From [Mycoplasma] gypis (GTDB lineage: Bacteria > Bacillota_I > Bacilli_A > Mycoplasmatales > Metamycoplasmataceae), in assembly GCF_016924775.1 (NCBI RefSeq), contig NZ_JAFFTD010000004.1, positions 49,704 to 113,703 of the forward strand: a stretch of 64,000 nt of DNA, written 5' to 3'. The position numbers and the translations under genes were made by a program. Below the pieces are notes generated by a model. It ran no database searches and was not told the DNA's origin. It was given only the letters and a program-made list of their open reading frames with translations. Every line of letters starts with the position of its first letter. Position 1 is the stretch's first letter. Shown in pieces: positions 55,875 through 64,000 of the stretch.

Positions 55875-55902
55875 TTGATTTTTTTGGTAAAATATTTAAT
55901 AT
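55875..55902 (+). promoter_or_regulatory. tuf promoter
   Basis: TTGATT (-35, 55875-55880) and TAATAT (-10, 55897-55902) with 16-bp spacing. This predicts a leader of about 125 nt before tuf. Confidence 0.5.
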
Positions 55903-55906
55903 AAAC

Positions 55907-55966
55907 TTAACGTATTTTGGACAGGATATAGGTGAAAGACTATACTTAGGTGGTTTAACGCGTTAA
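55907..55966 (+). promoter_or_regulatory. Structured leader upstream of tuf
   Basis: The leader contains an outer stem TTAACG/CGTTAA (55907-55912 with 55961-55966) and an inner stem TATAG/CTATA (55927-55931 with 55940-55944, loop GTGAAAGA), then AGGTGG (55948-55953). It also ends in the palindrome TTTAACGCGTTAAA, which could pair differently. It is more GC-rich than its surroundings, which suggests conservation. No terminator follows. The function is unknown; a translational or stability element for EF-Tu is possible. Confidence 0.45.
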
Positions 55967-56033
55967 ATTAAATAAAATAGTTTTAAAAAATACAATAAAC
56001 ATAAAATATTGATATTTCAGAAAGGAAATACAA

Positions 56034-57221
56034 ATGGCAAAATTAGATTTTGATCGTTCAAAAGCTCACGTTAACATTGGTACAATCGGACACGTTGACC
56101 ACGGTAAAACAACATTAACAGCTGCTATTGCAACAGTTTTATCTAAAAAAGGTCTATCAGAAGCTCGTGATTATGCTTCTATCGATAATGCACCAGAAGA
56201 AAAAGAACGTGGAATTACAATTAACACAGCTCACATCGAATACAACACAGAAAAACGTCACTATGCACACGTTGACTGTCCAGGTCACGCTGACTACGTT
56301 AAAAACATGATTACTGGAGCTGCACAAATGGATGGAGCTATCTTAGTAGTTGCTGCTACAGATGGTGCTATGCCTCAAACACGTGAACACATCCTACTTT
56401 CAAAACAAGTTGGAGTTCCAAAAATGGTTGTTTTCTTAAATAAAGTTGACATGCTAGAAGGTGAAGAAGAAATCATCGACTTAGTTGAAATGGATATTCG
56501 TGACCTACTATCATCATACGAATTTGATGGAGATAACACACCAGTTATCCGTGGATCTGCTCTTAAAGCTCTTCAAGGAGATGCTAAATATGAAGAAGCA
56601 ATCATGGAATTAATGAATGCAGTTGATGCTTGAATCGACGAACCTCCAAGAGAAACTGACAAACCATTCTTAATGGCTGTTGAAGACGTTTTCACAATTA
56701 CAGGACGTGGAACAGTTGCAACAGGTAGAGTTGAACGTGGACAACTTCAATTAAACGAAGAAGTTGAAATCGTTGGACTAAAACCAACTAAAAAAACAGT
56801 TGTTACAGGAATCGAAATGTTCCGTAAAAACCTTAAAGAAGCTATGGCAGGGGACAACGCTGGGTTATTACTACGTGGAGTTGACCGTGATGACGTACAA
56901 CGTGGACAAGTTTTAGCAAAACCTAAAACAATTATTCCACATACAGAATTCAAAGCTGCTATCTATGCTCTTAAAAAAGAAGAAGGGGGACGTCACACAC
57001 CATTCTTCGAACACTACAAACCACAATTCTACTTCCGTACAACAGACGTTACAGGTGGAATTAAATTCACAGATGGACGTGAAATGGTTGTTCCAGGAGA
57101 AAACGTTGACTTAGTTGTTACACTAATCGCTCCTATCGCTGTAGAAAATGGAACAAAATTCTCAATTCGTGAAGGTGGAAGAACAGTTGGAGCTGGAACA
57201 GTTACAGAAGTTCTAAAATAA
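56034..57221 (+). CDS. tuf: Elongation factor Tu
   Basis: EF-Tu delivers aminoacyl-tRNA to the ribosome. The 395-aa protein has the complete G-domain motifs: GHVDHGKTT (G1), the switch I segment RGITIN, DCPGH (G3), NKVD (G4) and GSALKAL (G5). Domains 2 and 3 follow with [13 protein letters not shown] and the C-terminal [17 protein letters not shown]. One TGA at 56631 is Trp. The codon use is richer in C-ending codons than in neighbouring genes, typical of a highly expressed gene. GAAAGGA precedes the ATG; a structured leader lies upstream. Confidence 0.98.
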
Positions 57222-57235
57222 TAATTCACAAAAAA

Positions 57236-57261
57236 GACATTCCTTTATGGAATGTTTTTTT
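57236..57261 (+). terminator. Terminator of tuf
   Basis: Stem ACATTCC/GGAATGT, loop TTTAT, then a T run. Confidence 0.85.
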
Positions 57262-57284
57262 TATATTAATTTGGAAAAAAAAGA

Positions 57285-57315
57285 AAATAAAAAACCTGCA
57301 AGATGCTGGTTTTTT
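57285..57315 (-). terminator. Terminator of the minus-strand gene ending at 57314
   Basis: Stem AAACCAGCA/TGCAGGTTT (one mismatch) with a minus-strand T run, overlapping the stop codon. Confidence 0.6.
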
Positions 57316-57640
57316 AGTCTTCATCAACAATTTCAAATAATTCGTATGGTAGATTAGCGCTTTTATCTTGTGCTTTAATAATTTGGAAGATTCTATTATT
57401 GGCTTTAAATGTTCCTGCACTACCTTTTTCAGTCGAGGTTTTAATGTTTAAAATAATAAGAGCGTTTTGAGAATTATTTTTTGAAGTTGGAAAAAGATTG
57501 TCAATCATTCAACCAAACTCAGAATTATTATTTTGATACTCAGATTTTTGCATTTGTCTTCCGGCAAAATCATTTGCAAATTCTTGGCTTCCAAACACAT
57601 CTTCTCATGCTTTTAAAGCTTCATTTTTGTCAATATTCAT
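57314..57640 (-). CDS. Hypothetical soluble protein
   Basis: An unrecognised 108-aa protein without signal or membrane segment. It is polar, with a short Asn-rich stretch (YQNNNSEFGW, Trp as TGA) and an acidic end. AAGGAG precedes the ATG. The Shine-Dalgarno overlaps the stop region of the upstream membrane-anchored gene, so the two are co-transcribed. No homologous family comes to mind. Confidence 0.6.
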
Positions 57641-57649
57641 ATTAACTCC

Positions 57650-58453
57650 TTATTTTTGTAGTTCTAAAATATTATTAAATAGTAAGTGTTCGATTTCAAA
57701 AGTTTGAGGATTATAAATAACTTTGATTTTAAATTTAAATGCTGAAATTTTTAAATCTCTCAATGCTTGATTTGTTTCCATTTTTTCTAAATCTTTAAGA
57801 GATTTGAAGTAATCAACTTCACTAAATTGTGAAAATTGTTGGTATAAAACATTTTTACTTTCATTTTTGAAGACGTATGTTGAATCAAAAGCGAAGTGAT
57901 CAACAGAATTAACGAATTTATTAAAAGTATCAATTTTTGAATTATCGCTGCTGTATGTTTTAATAAAGTCAGTTAAATCATACTCAAATTCTCATTCATT
58001 GTTTATCTCTGATGCAGTAAAACTTTTTGTATTTGTATCAAAAGATATTTCATTTTGAAGGTTTTCATATGTTTTTATTTCTCAATCCCCAAAATCTTGT
58101 CTTAATTGTGAACCGATTAAAAAGTCCTTAAAACTAAATTTTATTGATGGTTTTGAAAACCCAGCTTTTTGTGAATCGATTGGTTTAGAAATTTTTGCAA
58201 GATTAATTAAATCAAAACCCCTTGACTGAATTTTTACAACGTCTTGTTCTTCTTGAATTTGTAAGTCTTTATCTTGGAAAGTATCTGAAGAAGCATCAAG
58301 ATAATTTGCAAAAACCTCTTTTTTGTCTGGTTTAACTTGTGTAGCTTTTAGAGCAATTGGAATAACAATAATTCCAGCAAAACATAAACCAAGCCCAATA
58401 AACATTAATCACGACAGGAAATTTTTATTTTTTGTCTTATTATTTTTTTTCAT
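57650..58453 (-). CDS. Hypothetical membrane-anchored protein
   Basis: A 267-aa protein. A short basic N terminus (KKNNKTKNKN) is followed by one membrane helix (about 12-36, FIGLGLCFAGIIVIPIAL). The rest is a polar, Phe- and Asp-rich domain probably outside the cell. It has no lipobox Cys at the right place, so it is an anchored rather than lipidated protein. TGA codons are Trp. It is divergent from the small lipoprotein at 58512 and is followed by the 108-aa gene on the same strand. Confidence 0.6.
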
Positions 58454-58511
58454 AGAATAAATTATATATTAATTACTATATATATTAAACTTATTATATA
58501 AGGGTACGAAG

Positions 58512-58991
58512 ATGAAAAAATATTTTTTACTGTGTTCTACTGTTTGTAGCTTTTTACCGGTTTTCTTAGTCGCTACTGCGTGTCATGATGTTAAAAAACC
58601 AGAGAGTACTAAGATTGACTTATCTAATGAAGTTATTGATTCAATTTGATCACAATTTTCAACTAAAAAAACAGCTTATACAAAAGACATTTCTCGAGAA
58701 AAATTTTATAATCTTTTAAAAGAAAAATTAAACTATTTCGAAGAACAAAATGATCCGCAGCCGCTAAGAAAAGCTTTTGAAAACGAAGAAATTCAAAAAT
58801 ATTATCTTGTAAATTTACCCAAAATGGATATTAAAAATCATCGTTTAGTTTTTATTCTAAATAATCTTAATCCTAAAAAAAATTATATTGTTATTCAAGG
58901 TTTGATTGTGCACAACAAGATTAATACAAACGCTTCTTTTCATGGTATAAGCATTGATTCAAGCCGCTATTTTTTCATAAAGTTTGATTAA
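58512..58991 (+). CDS. Small lipoprotein
   Basis: A 159-aa protein with a clear lipoprotein signal: MKKYFLLCSTVCSFLPVF, then lipobox VATAC (Cys24). The mature part is short and charged, of no recognised family. One TGA (codon 46) is Trp. The start ATG at 58512 has only a weak AAGGG-like site upstream. It is transcribed alone between a divergent gene and a bidirectional terminator. Confidence 0.75.
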
Positions 58992-59016
58992 AAAGTCAGC
59001 AAGCGCTGACTTTTTT
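58989..59016. terminator. Bidirectional terminator between the lipoprotein and the tandem pseudokinase
   Basis: Stem GTCAGC/GCTGAC, loop AAGC, with A and T tracts on either side; it serves two convergent genes. Confidence 0.85.
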
Positions 59017-60463
59017 ATTCTTGATTATTGAGACTGAAAATAAGGTCTTTAATTCGTTTTTGGTTGATACGTGATTGGAATTCATCATCTAGTTTTAGTT
59101 TGTTGGTTAGATAAGCTAAAAATTGTACAACGATACGATATTTAATGAAATCCTTTGGACATTTTTTATCATATGTTTTTCAAAAGATATTTTCTTGTTC
59201 TGGATTTCAACCCATGTTTTCAAAAAGAGTAGCAATATCTAGGTAAGGATCGCCTTTTGATGCCATATCTCATTGAGTGATAAAAACACTTTGGTTCTTA
59301 GAAAAGAAGATATTGTCTAATGAAAGAGAGTTGTGACAATTTGAAGAAAAATCAAATTGTGCAATTCATTTTTTAATATTGTTAATGAACACTGAGTCAA
59401 AATCATTTTTGATTGCTTCATTACCAATTCTTTGAATATATTTATTCATTTTATTAATGATTATTGAAGGTGGAAAATCTACTTTTGATGAGTGTAATAT
59501 TTTAATTGCTCTTGCAATAGAACGAATTTTACGCTCAGTAATAAATGTTGTTGAATTTGATTCCATTCAACGTCAAATAATAATTTTGTCATCTTCAAAA
59601 ACACATACAGGAACGAAGTAAAAATAGTTAAGTTTTTCAGTGCTTAAGCGATTACTAAAACCATCCTTTACCTTTTGAACAATAAAGCTTGATTGATAAT
59701 TATATGTCTTAGTTTGGAAAGGTTGTAAAGAACGAGAAATTTTGGGTAAGGGTGTGTCTAAATGTGAATAAAATTGTTCGAATGCAGCTTTTTCAAAAGC
59801 CTTTACTACATAAACAAAATCATCAAATTCTTCATCACTTAAATTAAACTCATCACATAAAAAATCTTTAGAGATTCCTAAATTAATATGCATCATTACA
59901 ACATCGACTGCAGGATGGTTGTAAAAACATTTATCATAATCAATGACTTTAACTCTTCCTAGACTATTAACAATAATATTTGAACGCTTTAAATTATTGT
60001 GTGAAAAAACTAAATCTTCATTACTGTATTTTTTTAAAATAAGATCATATTTAGGGTCATTAATTTTGAATTCATATCAATTAAAAGACGGAACTTTCAA
60101 TTTCATTTTATGAATTTCTTTAACACGATATATTAAATTCTTAGTAATGGTTTTGTTGATTTTAATTTTTGTTAAATCCTGACCATCGTGTCATTGTTTA
60201 ATTAAAAAACCATCTTTATAGAAAAGATAATCTTTAAAAACACTTGCAAGTTTTTCTTCAAAAATTCCGCTATTGTCGTCTGATTTTGGTATTCTTACTT
60301 GTACTCATTTGTCACGGTATTTTGCTTTATATGTTTTATTGCGATATCCTTCGTAAAAAAAATGTAAATCAGTGATATTTTCACTGATAACAGGACCAAA
60401 AACTTTGGTTAATTCTTCTTGAATTAATCTTGTTTCATTTTTATTCAACTTGTCTTGTAGCAA
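59015..60463 (-). CDS. Tandem APH/choline-kinase-fold protein without catalytic Asp (pseudokinase)
   Basis: A 482-aa protein made of two kinase-like halves, clearly paralogous to the protein at 21026-22447 (FFYEGYRNKTYKAKYRD matches FVYKGFHNYTFKARYKG). In the first half the HxD motif is FSHNNLKRSN, so the catalytic Asp is Asn, while IDYDK is kept. In the second half it is CHNSLSLDN, with Ser in place of Asp, and the following metal Asp position reads ITQWD. It is unlikely to transfer phosphate. GGAGG six nt before a TTG at 60463 sets that start. It overlaps the upstream kinase gene by 23 bp. Confidence 0.75.
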
Positions 60464-61199
60464 CTTTAACCTCCTCAAGCTTATCAAAATATGCTTGCAC
60501 ACGATTTATGTATAAACTATCATCAAAAGGTTTTACAGGATGTTTGTTGATTCAAAGAATGATTAAAGCATTGACTAAAATTTTATGAATAAAGACATAG
60601 TAAGGTTCAAAATCATCACCATATCCTTCGTATAATCATTGTTCTTGCTCTGGAGTTAAGTTTTGTGATTCTATAAAATAAGCAAGATCAAAGTGGACAT
60701 CACCCATACTTGCATATTCCCAATCAGCAATGAAAATATTTTTGTTTTCATCTTCAATGAAATTAAATAGTCATAAATCATTGTGACATGGAGCGGAATT
60801 ATCAATATTTTTTAAAAATAAATTGATTTTTTTAAAATATTTATCTAAAACTTCAATCTTTCTTCCGTTTTCTTTGACCATTTGACGGTAAACTTTAAAT
60901 CTTCTTGCCAGATTATTAGCAGGAAAGTTAAGGCGAGAGTTATGAATTTCAATAAGTTGTTTACCAATTTTAACAAGAGTTGATTTATCAAGTGCTGGTT
61001 GTTTACCTTTAATGAATTCGGTTACTAATTCTTTTTCATTATCTTCGTAAACTTTTGGGCTAAAAGTAAATTTGTTTAAGATTTTATAATCAATCTTGTG
61101 ATTAAATTCATCATATCGTTTTTCTTTAATAAAATAGTTTTTTTCATCATCAAAAAAGGTTTTATTTGTAAAACCTTGATTGGGAATTAATTTTTTCAT
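60441..61199 (-). CDS. LicA/choline-kinase-like phosphotransferase
   Basis: A 252-aa single-domain kinase of the choline/thiamine/aminoglycoside kinase fold. PNQGFTNKTFF begins the N lobe as in LicA, the Brenner motif CHNDLWLFNF (near 138) keeps the catalytic Asp, and ADWEYASMGDVHFDLAYF keeps the metal Asp and the usual DLA segment. It probably phosphorylates choline or a similar alcohol. TGA codons are Trp. The ATG lies 7 bp after the gyrB stop. It is followed by the overlapping tandem pseudokinase, so the two products are likely made together. Confidence 0.8.
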
Positions 61200-61206
61200 T
61201 TATTTT

Positions 61207-63153
61207 CTAGAAATCGATATTTGATGCATATTTAGCATTTTCTTGAACAAATTCACGACGAGGTTCAACTTCTTCACCCATAAGTGTTGTAAAGACTGTA
61301 TCAGCAGCTGCTACATCTTCAATTTGAACTTGTAGCATGCGACGATTTTCAGGATTCATTGTTGTTTCTCAAAGTTGTTCAGGATCCATTTCCCCTAGCC
61401 CTTTGTAACGTTGAATTGAAACCTTTGACTTGTCGATTGAAGCAAGAATTTCTTCTTTTTGTTTATCGTTGTAAGCGTAATGAACGCTCTTTCCATAACT
61501 GATTTTGTATAAAGGAGGTTGAGCAAGATAAACAAAACCATATTCAATTAAAGGACGCATGTAACGATAGAAGAACGTTAGAAGTAAAGTTGTAATGTGA
61601 GCACCATCGACGTCGGCGTCAGTCATGATAACAATTTTATGATATCTTAATTTGTTGATATTAAATTCTTCTCTAATTCCGGTTCCAAGAGCGTGAATTA
61701 AAGTTCCAATTTCTTTATTTTCTAAGACGTTTCTGATTCCATTTTTTTCAGCATTAATAACTTTTCCACGTAAAGGTAAGATAGCTTGAATGGCACGATC
61801 ACGACCCATTTTAGCACTACCACCAGCTGAGTTCCCTTCGACAATAAATAATTCAGTTAATTCAGCATTTTTTGTTGAACAATCTGCTAATTTACCAGGA
61901 AGATTTCCAAATTCATGTCCATCTTTTTTACGACTAGCTTCACTAGCTGCTTTAGCTGCCAAACGAGCTTGTTGTGAGCGGATACATTTTTCAACAATTT
62001 GTTTGGCGATTGCAGGGTTTTCAGCCATGAATCTTTCAAGAGTATCACTTAAAACTTTATTTGTCGCAATACGAGCATCTTTATTTTCTAGTTTACCTTT
62101 AGTTTGACCTTCAAAAATAGGATCAGCGTGTTTAATTGAAATAATTGCAATTAAACCTTCACGAATATCTTCTTTTGAAATTCTTTCTTTATCGTTTTTG
62201 AACATTTTATTTTCTTCACCATAGTGATTGAACACACGTGTTAAACAATCGTTGAATCCTTGTTCGTGTGTTCCACCTTCATTGGTAGAAATATTATTAG
62301 CGTATGAAACAATACTGCTTGAGTACCCTTCGTTGTATTGCATAGCAACTTCAACACTTACTTCACTTGCATCCTCACCAGAACGCGAATCTTTAAAACT
62401 TCCTTCAGCATAAATTACTTCAGTGTTAATGATTTTTTTACCTTTTGAAAGTTCATTAACATAATCAACAATTCCACCTTCAAAACAATATTCTTTACTT
62501 ACGTTTTTAATATTGTCATTAATAACAATTTTTAAACCTTTATTTAAGTAAGCTGTTTGTTTTGCATGGTCATTAATGATTGAAAAACTAAAGTCATTAG
62601 GCTCCATAATTGTAAAATCAGGTTTAAATTTAACTCTTGTACCATTATGTTGCCCCTTAGCTTCAGCGATAACTTTTAGTTCATCGACTTTTTGGCCACC
62701 ATTAATAAATTTTTGATAATAGACTTTTTCATTTTTGGTTACTCAAACTTCAAATTCTTCACTTAGTGCATTAACAACACTGGCTCCAACTCCGTGTAGC
62801 CCACCACTAACTTTATATGTATCTGAGTTAAATTTTCCCCCTGCGTGAAGAACGGTGAATACTGTTTCAACAACACTTAAACCAGTACCTGGGTGTGTAT
62901 CAACAGGAATTCCTCGACCATTATCAATTATTTCAACAAAATTATCTGGATACAGATTAATTGTTATTGTGTCACAAAAACCTGCTAATGCTTCATCGAC
63001 AGAGTTATCCAGAATTTCTCAGATCATGTGGTGTAAACCTTTGAAACCAATACTTCCGATATACATTCCAGGTCTTTTTCTAACTGGATCTAAACCCTTT
63101 AGTACTTCAATACTACTTGCGTTATATTCTTTTAGATTTTGATTATTTTCCAT
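61207..63153 (-). CDS. gyrB: DNA gyrase subunit B
   Basis: The ATPase subunit of gyrase, 648 aa. The N terminus has [17 protein letters not shown] and [12 protein letters not shown], with the ATP site including GRGIPVD and [15 protein letters not shown]. The TOPRIM domain has [15 protein letters not shown] (usually EGDSAGGSA) and [11 protein letters not shown]. The C terminus has [26 protein letters not shown] codons are Trp. GAAAGG precedes the ATG. It heads an operon with the LicA-like kinase and tandem pseudokinase. GyrB rather than ParE is favoured by overall pattern, not proven. Confidence 0.92.
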
Positions 63154-63351
63154 ATTACTACCTTTCAAAAGAATAATCTTTATATATAAATTTTACCTTA
63201 ATTTTTAATAAATAATATTTATTAAAGCATATTGAGAAAAGAAGAGAAAAAATCAGAAAAATATAGTAAAAAATCATTAAAATTCAGTCATTTTTCATTA
63301 AAATCAGACATTTGTTTTTAATATTAGCCCCCATTATTCTATAAAAAACAT

Positions 63352-63357
63352 TATAAT
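63352..63357 (+). promoter_or_regulatory. -10 element upstream of the hsdS-like gene
   Basis: TATAAT 23 bp before the ATG at 63380; the AAAGGA site lies between. Confidence 0.55.
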
Positions 63358-63379
63358 TTTATTGTTAAAAGGAAAATTA

Positions 63380-64000
63380 ATGAGTAATAACACTAGATTA
63401 AAAATAATTAACTCACATTTATTTCAAAATGTAAAATCACATTTTGATTCTTTTGATAATTTTGATTTTAAATTCACTAATATTAGAAGTTTAAACGCAT
63501 GACAAAAAATAGCTGCTAATATATATATATATATATATTAGATGCCAAACAATAAGCAATCTTCGTGATCATGAAAACTACAGATTTGTAGTATCTAGAA
63601 ACACAAAAAACGGTTACTTAGAAAGTACTGAATTAGTATTCCTAAATACTGATGAAGATACTCAAGACTCTAATTTTTCTTCAAATGGTTCACACAATAA
63701 TATAAAAAATAAGAATGTTCCTAAAATAAGATTTAGAGAGTATAAAGAAAATTGAAAAAATGATAATTTTTCCAACATTTTTGATTTTATTTCCGATAAA
63801 GGGTATCCGGAGTTACAAATTTTATCCACCTTTAAAAGAGATGGAATGATTCCAAGAAATTTAGATATTCACACTAGTGAAATAACAATTAAAAACTATA
63901 AAAAAATTGAAAAAGGTGATTTTGTTAATCACTTATCTTCATATCAATACGGTTTTTCATATTCAGATTTTGTAGGTATAACATCGCCTGCTTATGATAT
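63380..64000 (+). CDS. hsdS: Type I restriction specificity (HsdS)-like gene, phase-variable and out of frame, partial
   Basis: From the ATG at 63380 (AAAGGA upstream) the frame runs 53 codons and stops at TAG (63539), right after an (AT)10 tract. The +1 frame is open from 63540 to the window edge. It carries HsdS-like features: VPKIRFREYKENW, the usual start of a target-recognition domain, and then KIEKGDFVNHLSSYQYGFSYSDFVGITSPAYD, which matches the GDFV...GxxSPAY block. One more AT unit, or two fewer, would join the two frames. HsdS chooses the DNA sequence modified and cut by type I systems. hsdM/hsdR are not in the window. Confidence 0.7.
63519..63538. repeat. (AT)10 simple sequence repeat inside the hsdS-like gene
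   Basis: Ten AT units followed by TAG. The tract lies within the coding region about 140 bp after the start, so a change of unit number switches the reading frame. Confidence 0.95.

Noticed and set aside
55945..55966. T-box-like string AGGTGGTTTAACGCG before tuf
   Set aside because: It resembles the T-box antiterminator consensus, but the spacing differs, there is no stem I or specifier loop of normal size, and no terminator follows. I list it only as a structured leader.

Overview
The window is chromosomal DNA of a wall-less mollicute of the Mycoplasma hominis/synoviae type. It is very AT-rich, and nearly every long gene stays open only if TGA is read as Trp (eno, tig, dnaE, leuS, gyrB, pdh and others). 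No tRNA, rRNA or CRISPR array was seen. The organism ferments sugar through pyruvate to acetate: eno, gap, pdhA/B, a split E2, pdhD, pta and ackA are all here, plus a D-2-hydroxyacid dehydrogenase.

Layout. 1-5.9 kb: end of a CorC-type gene, trigger factor, small membrane proteins, enolase, MscL. 5.9-8.7 kb: P37-like binding lipoprotein and a double permease, without an ATPase gene. 8.8-11.1 kb: S1-domain protein, a phosphoglucose-isomerase-like protein with a damaged active site, MTA/SAH nucleosidase. 11.2-20.8 kb: pdhD (+), about 1.8 kb of decayed DNA with an IS1202-like transposase remnant, the pdh genes (-) with E2 in separate ORFs, then pta-ackA (+). 21-27.1 kb: double choline/aminoglycoside-kinase-like protein, AhpD-like protein, proS, thioredoxin, HAD phosphatase, a lipoprotein without a normal start, rpsD. 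27.3-36.5 kb: a tight operon of an EzrA-like protein, thiI, dnaE, 5'-3' exonuclease, coaE, a DnaB/DnaD-like protein and a DnaI-like protein. 36.6-44.1 kb: gap, an RNase J homologue lacking its metal ligands, an FtsK-like membrane protein broken by an 83-bp tandem duplication, a large membrane protein, lemA, plsY. 44.1-48.6 kb (-): membrane protein, pepA, leuS. 48.8-50.7 kb: two tandem DHH phosphoesterases. 51.6-55.7 kb (-): D-hydroxyacid dehydrogenase, AEC carrier, ABC exporter. 56-59 kb: tuf, two unknown proteins, a small lipoprotein. 59-63.2 kb (-): gyrB, a kinase, and a tandem pseudokinase. 63.4-64 kb: a type I restriction specificity (hsdS-like) gene that an (AT)10 tract holds out of frame.

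The main theme is proteins that keep an enzyme fold but lose active-site residues: the PGI-like protein, the RNase J homologue, the DnaI homologue and the tandem kinase next to gyrB. The most striking single sites are the apparently OFF phase-variable hsdS-like gene, the frame-breaking 83-bp duplication, and the E2 gene split with its lipoyl domain encoded downstream of the catalytic domain. All functional statements are read from sequence by eye; no database search was run.
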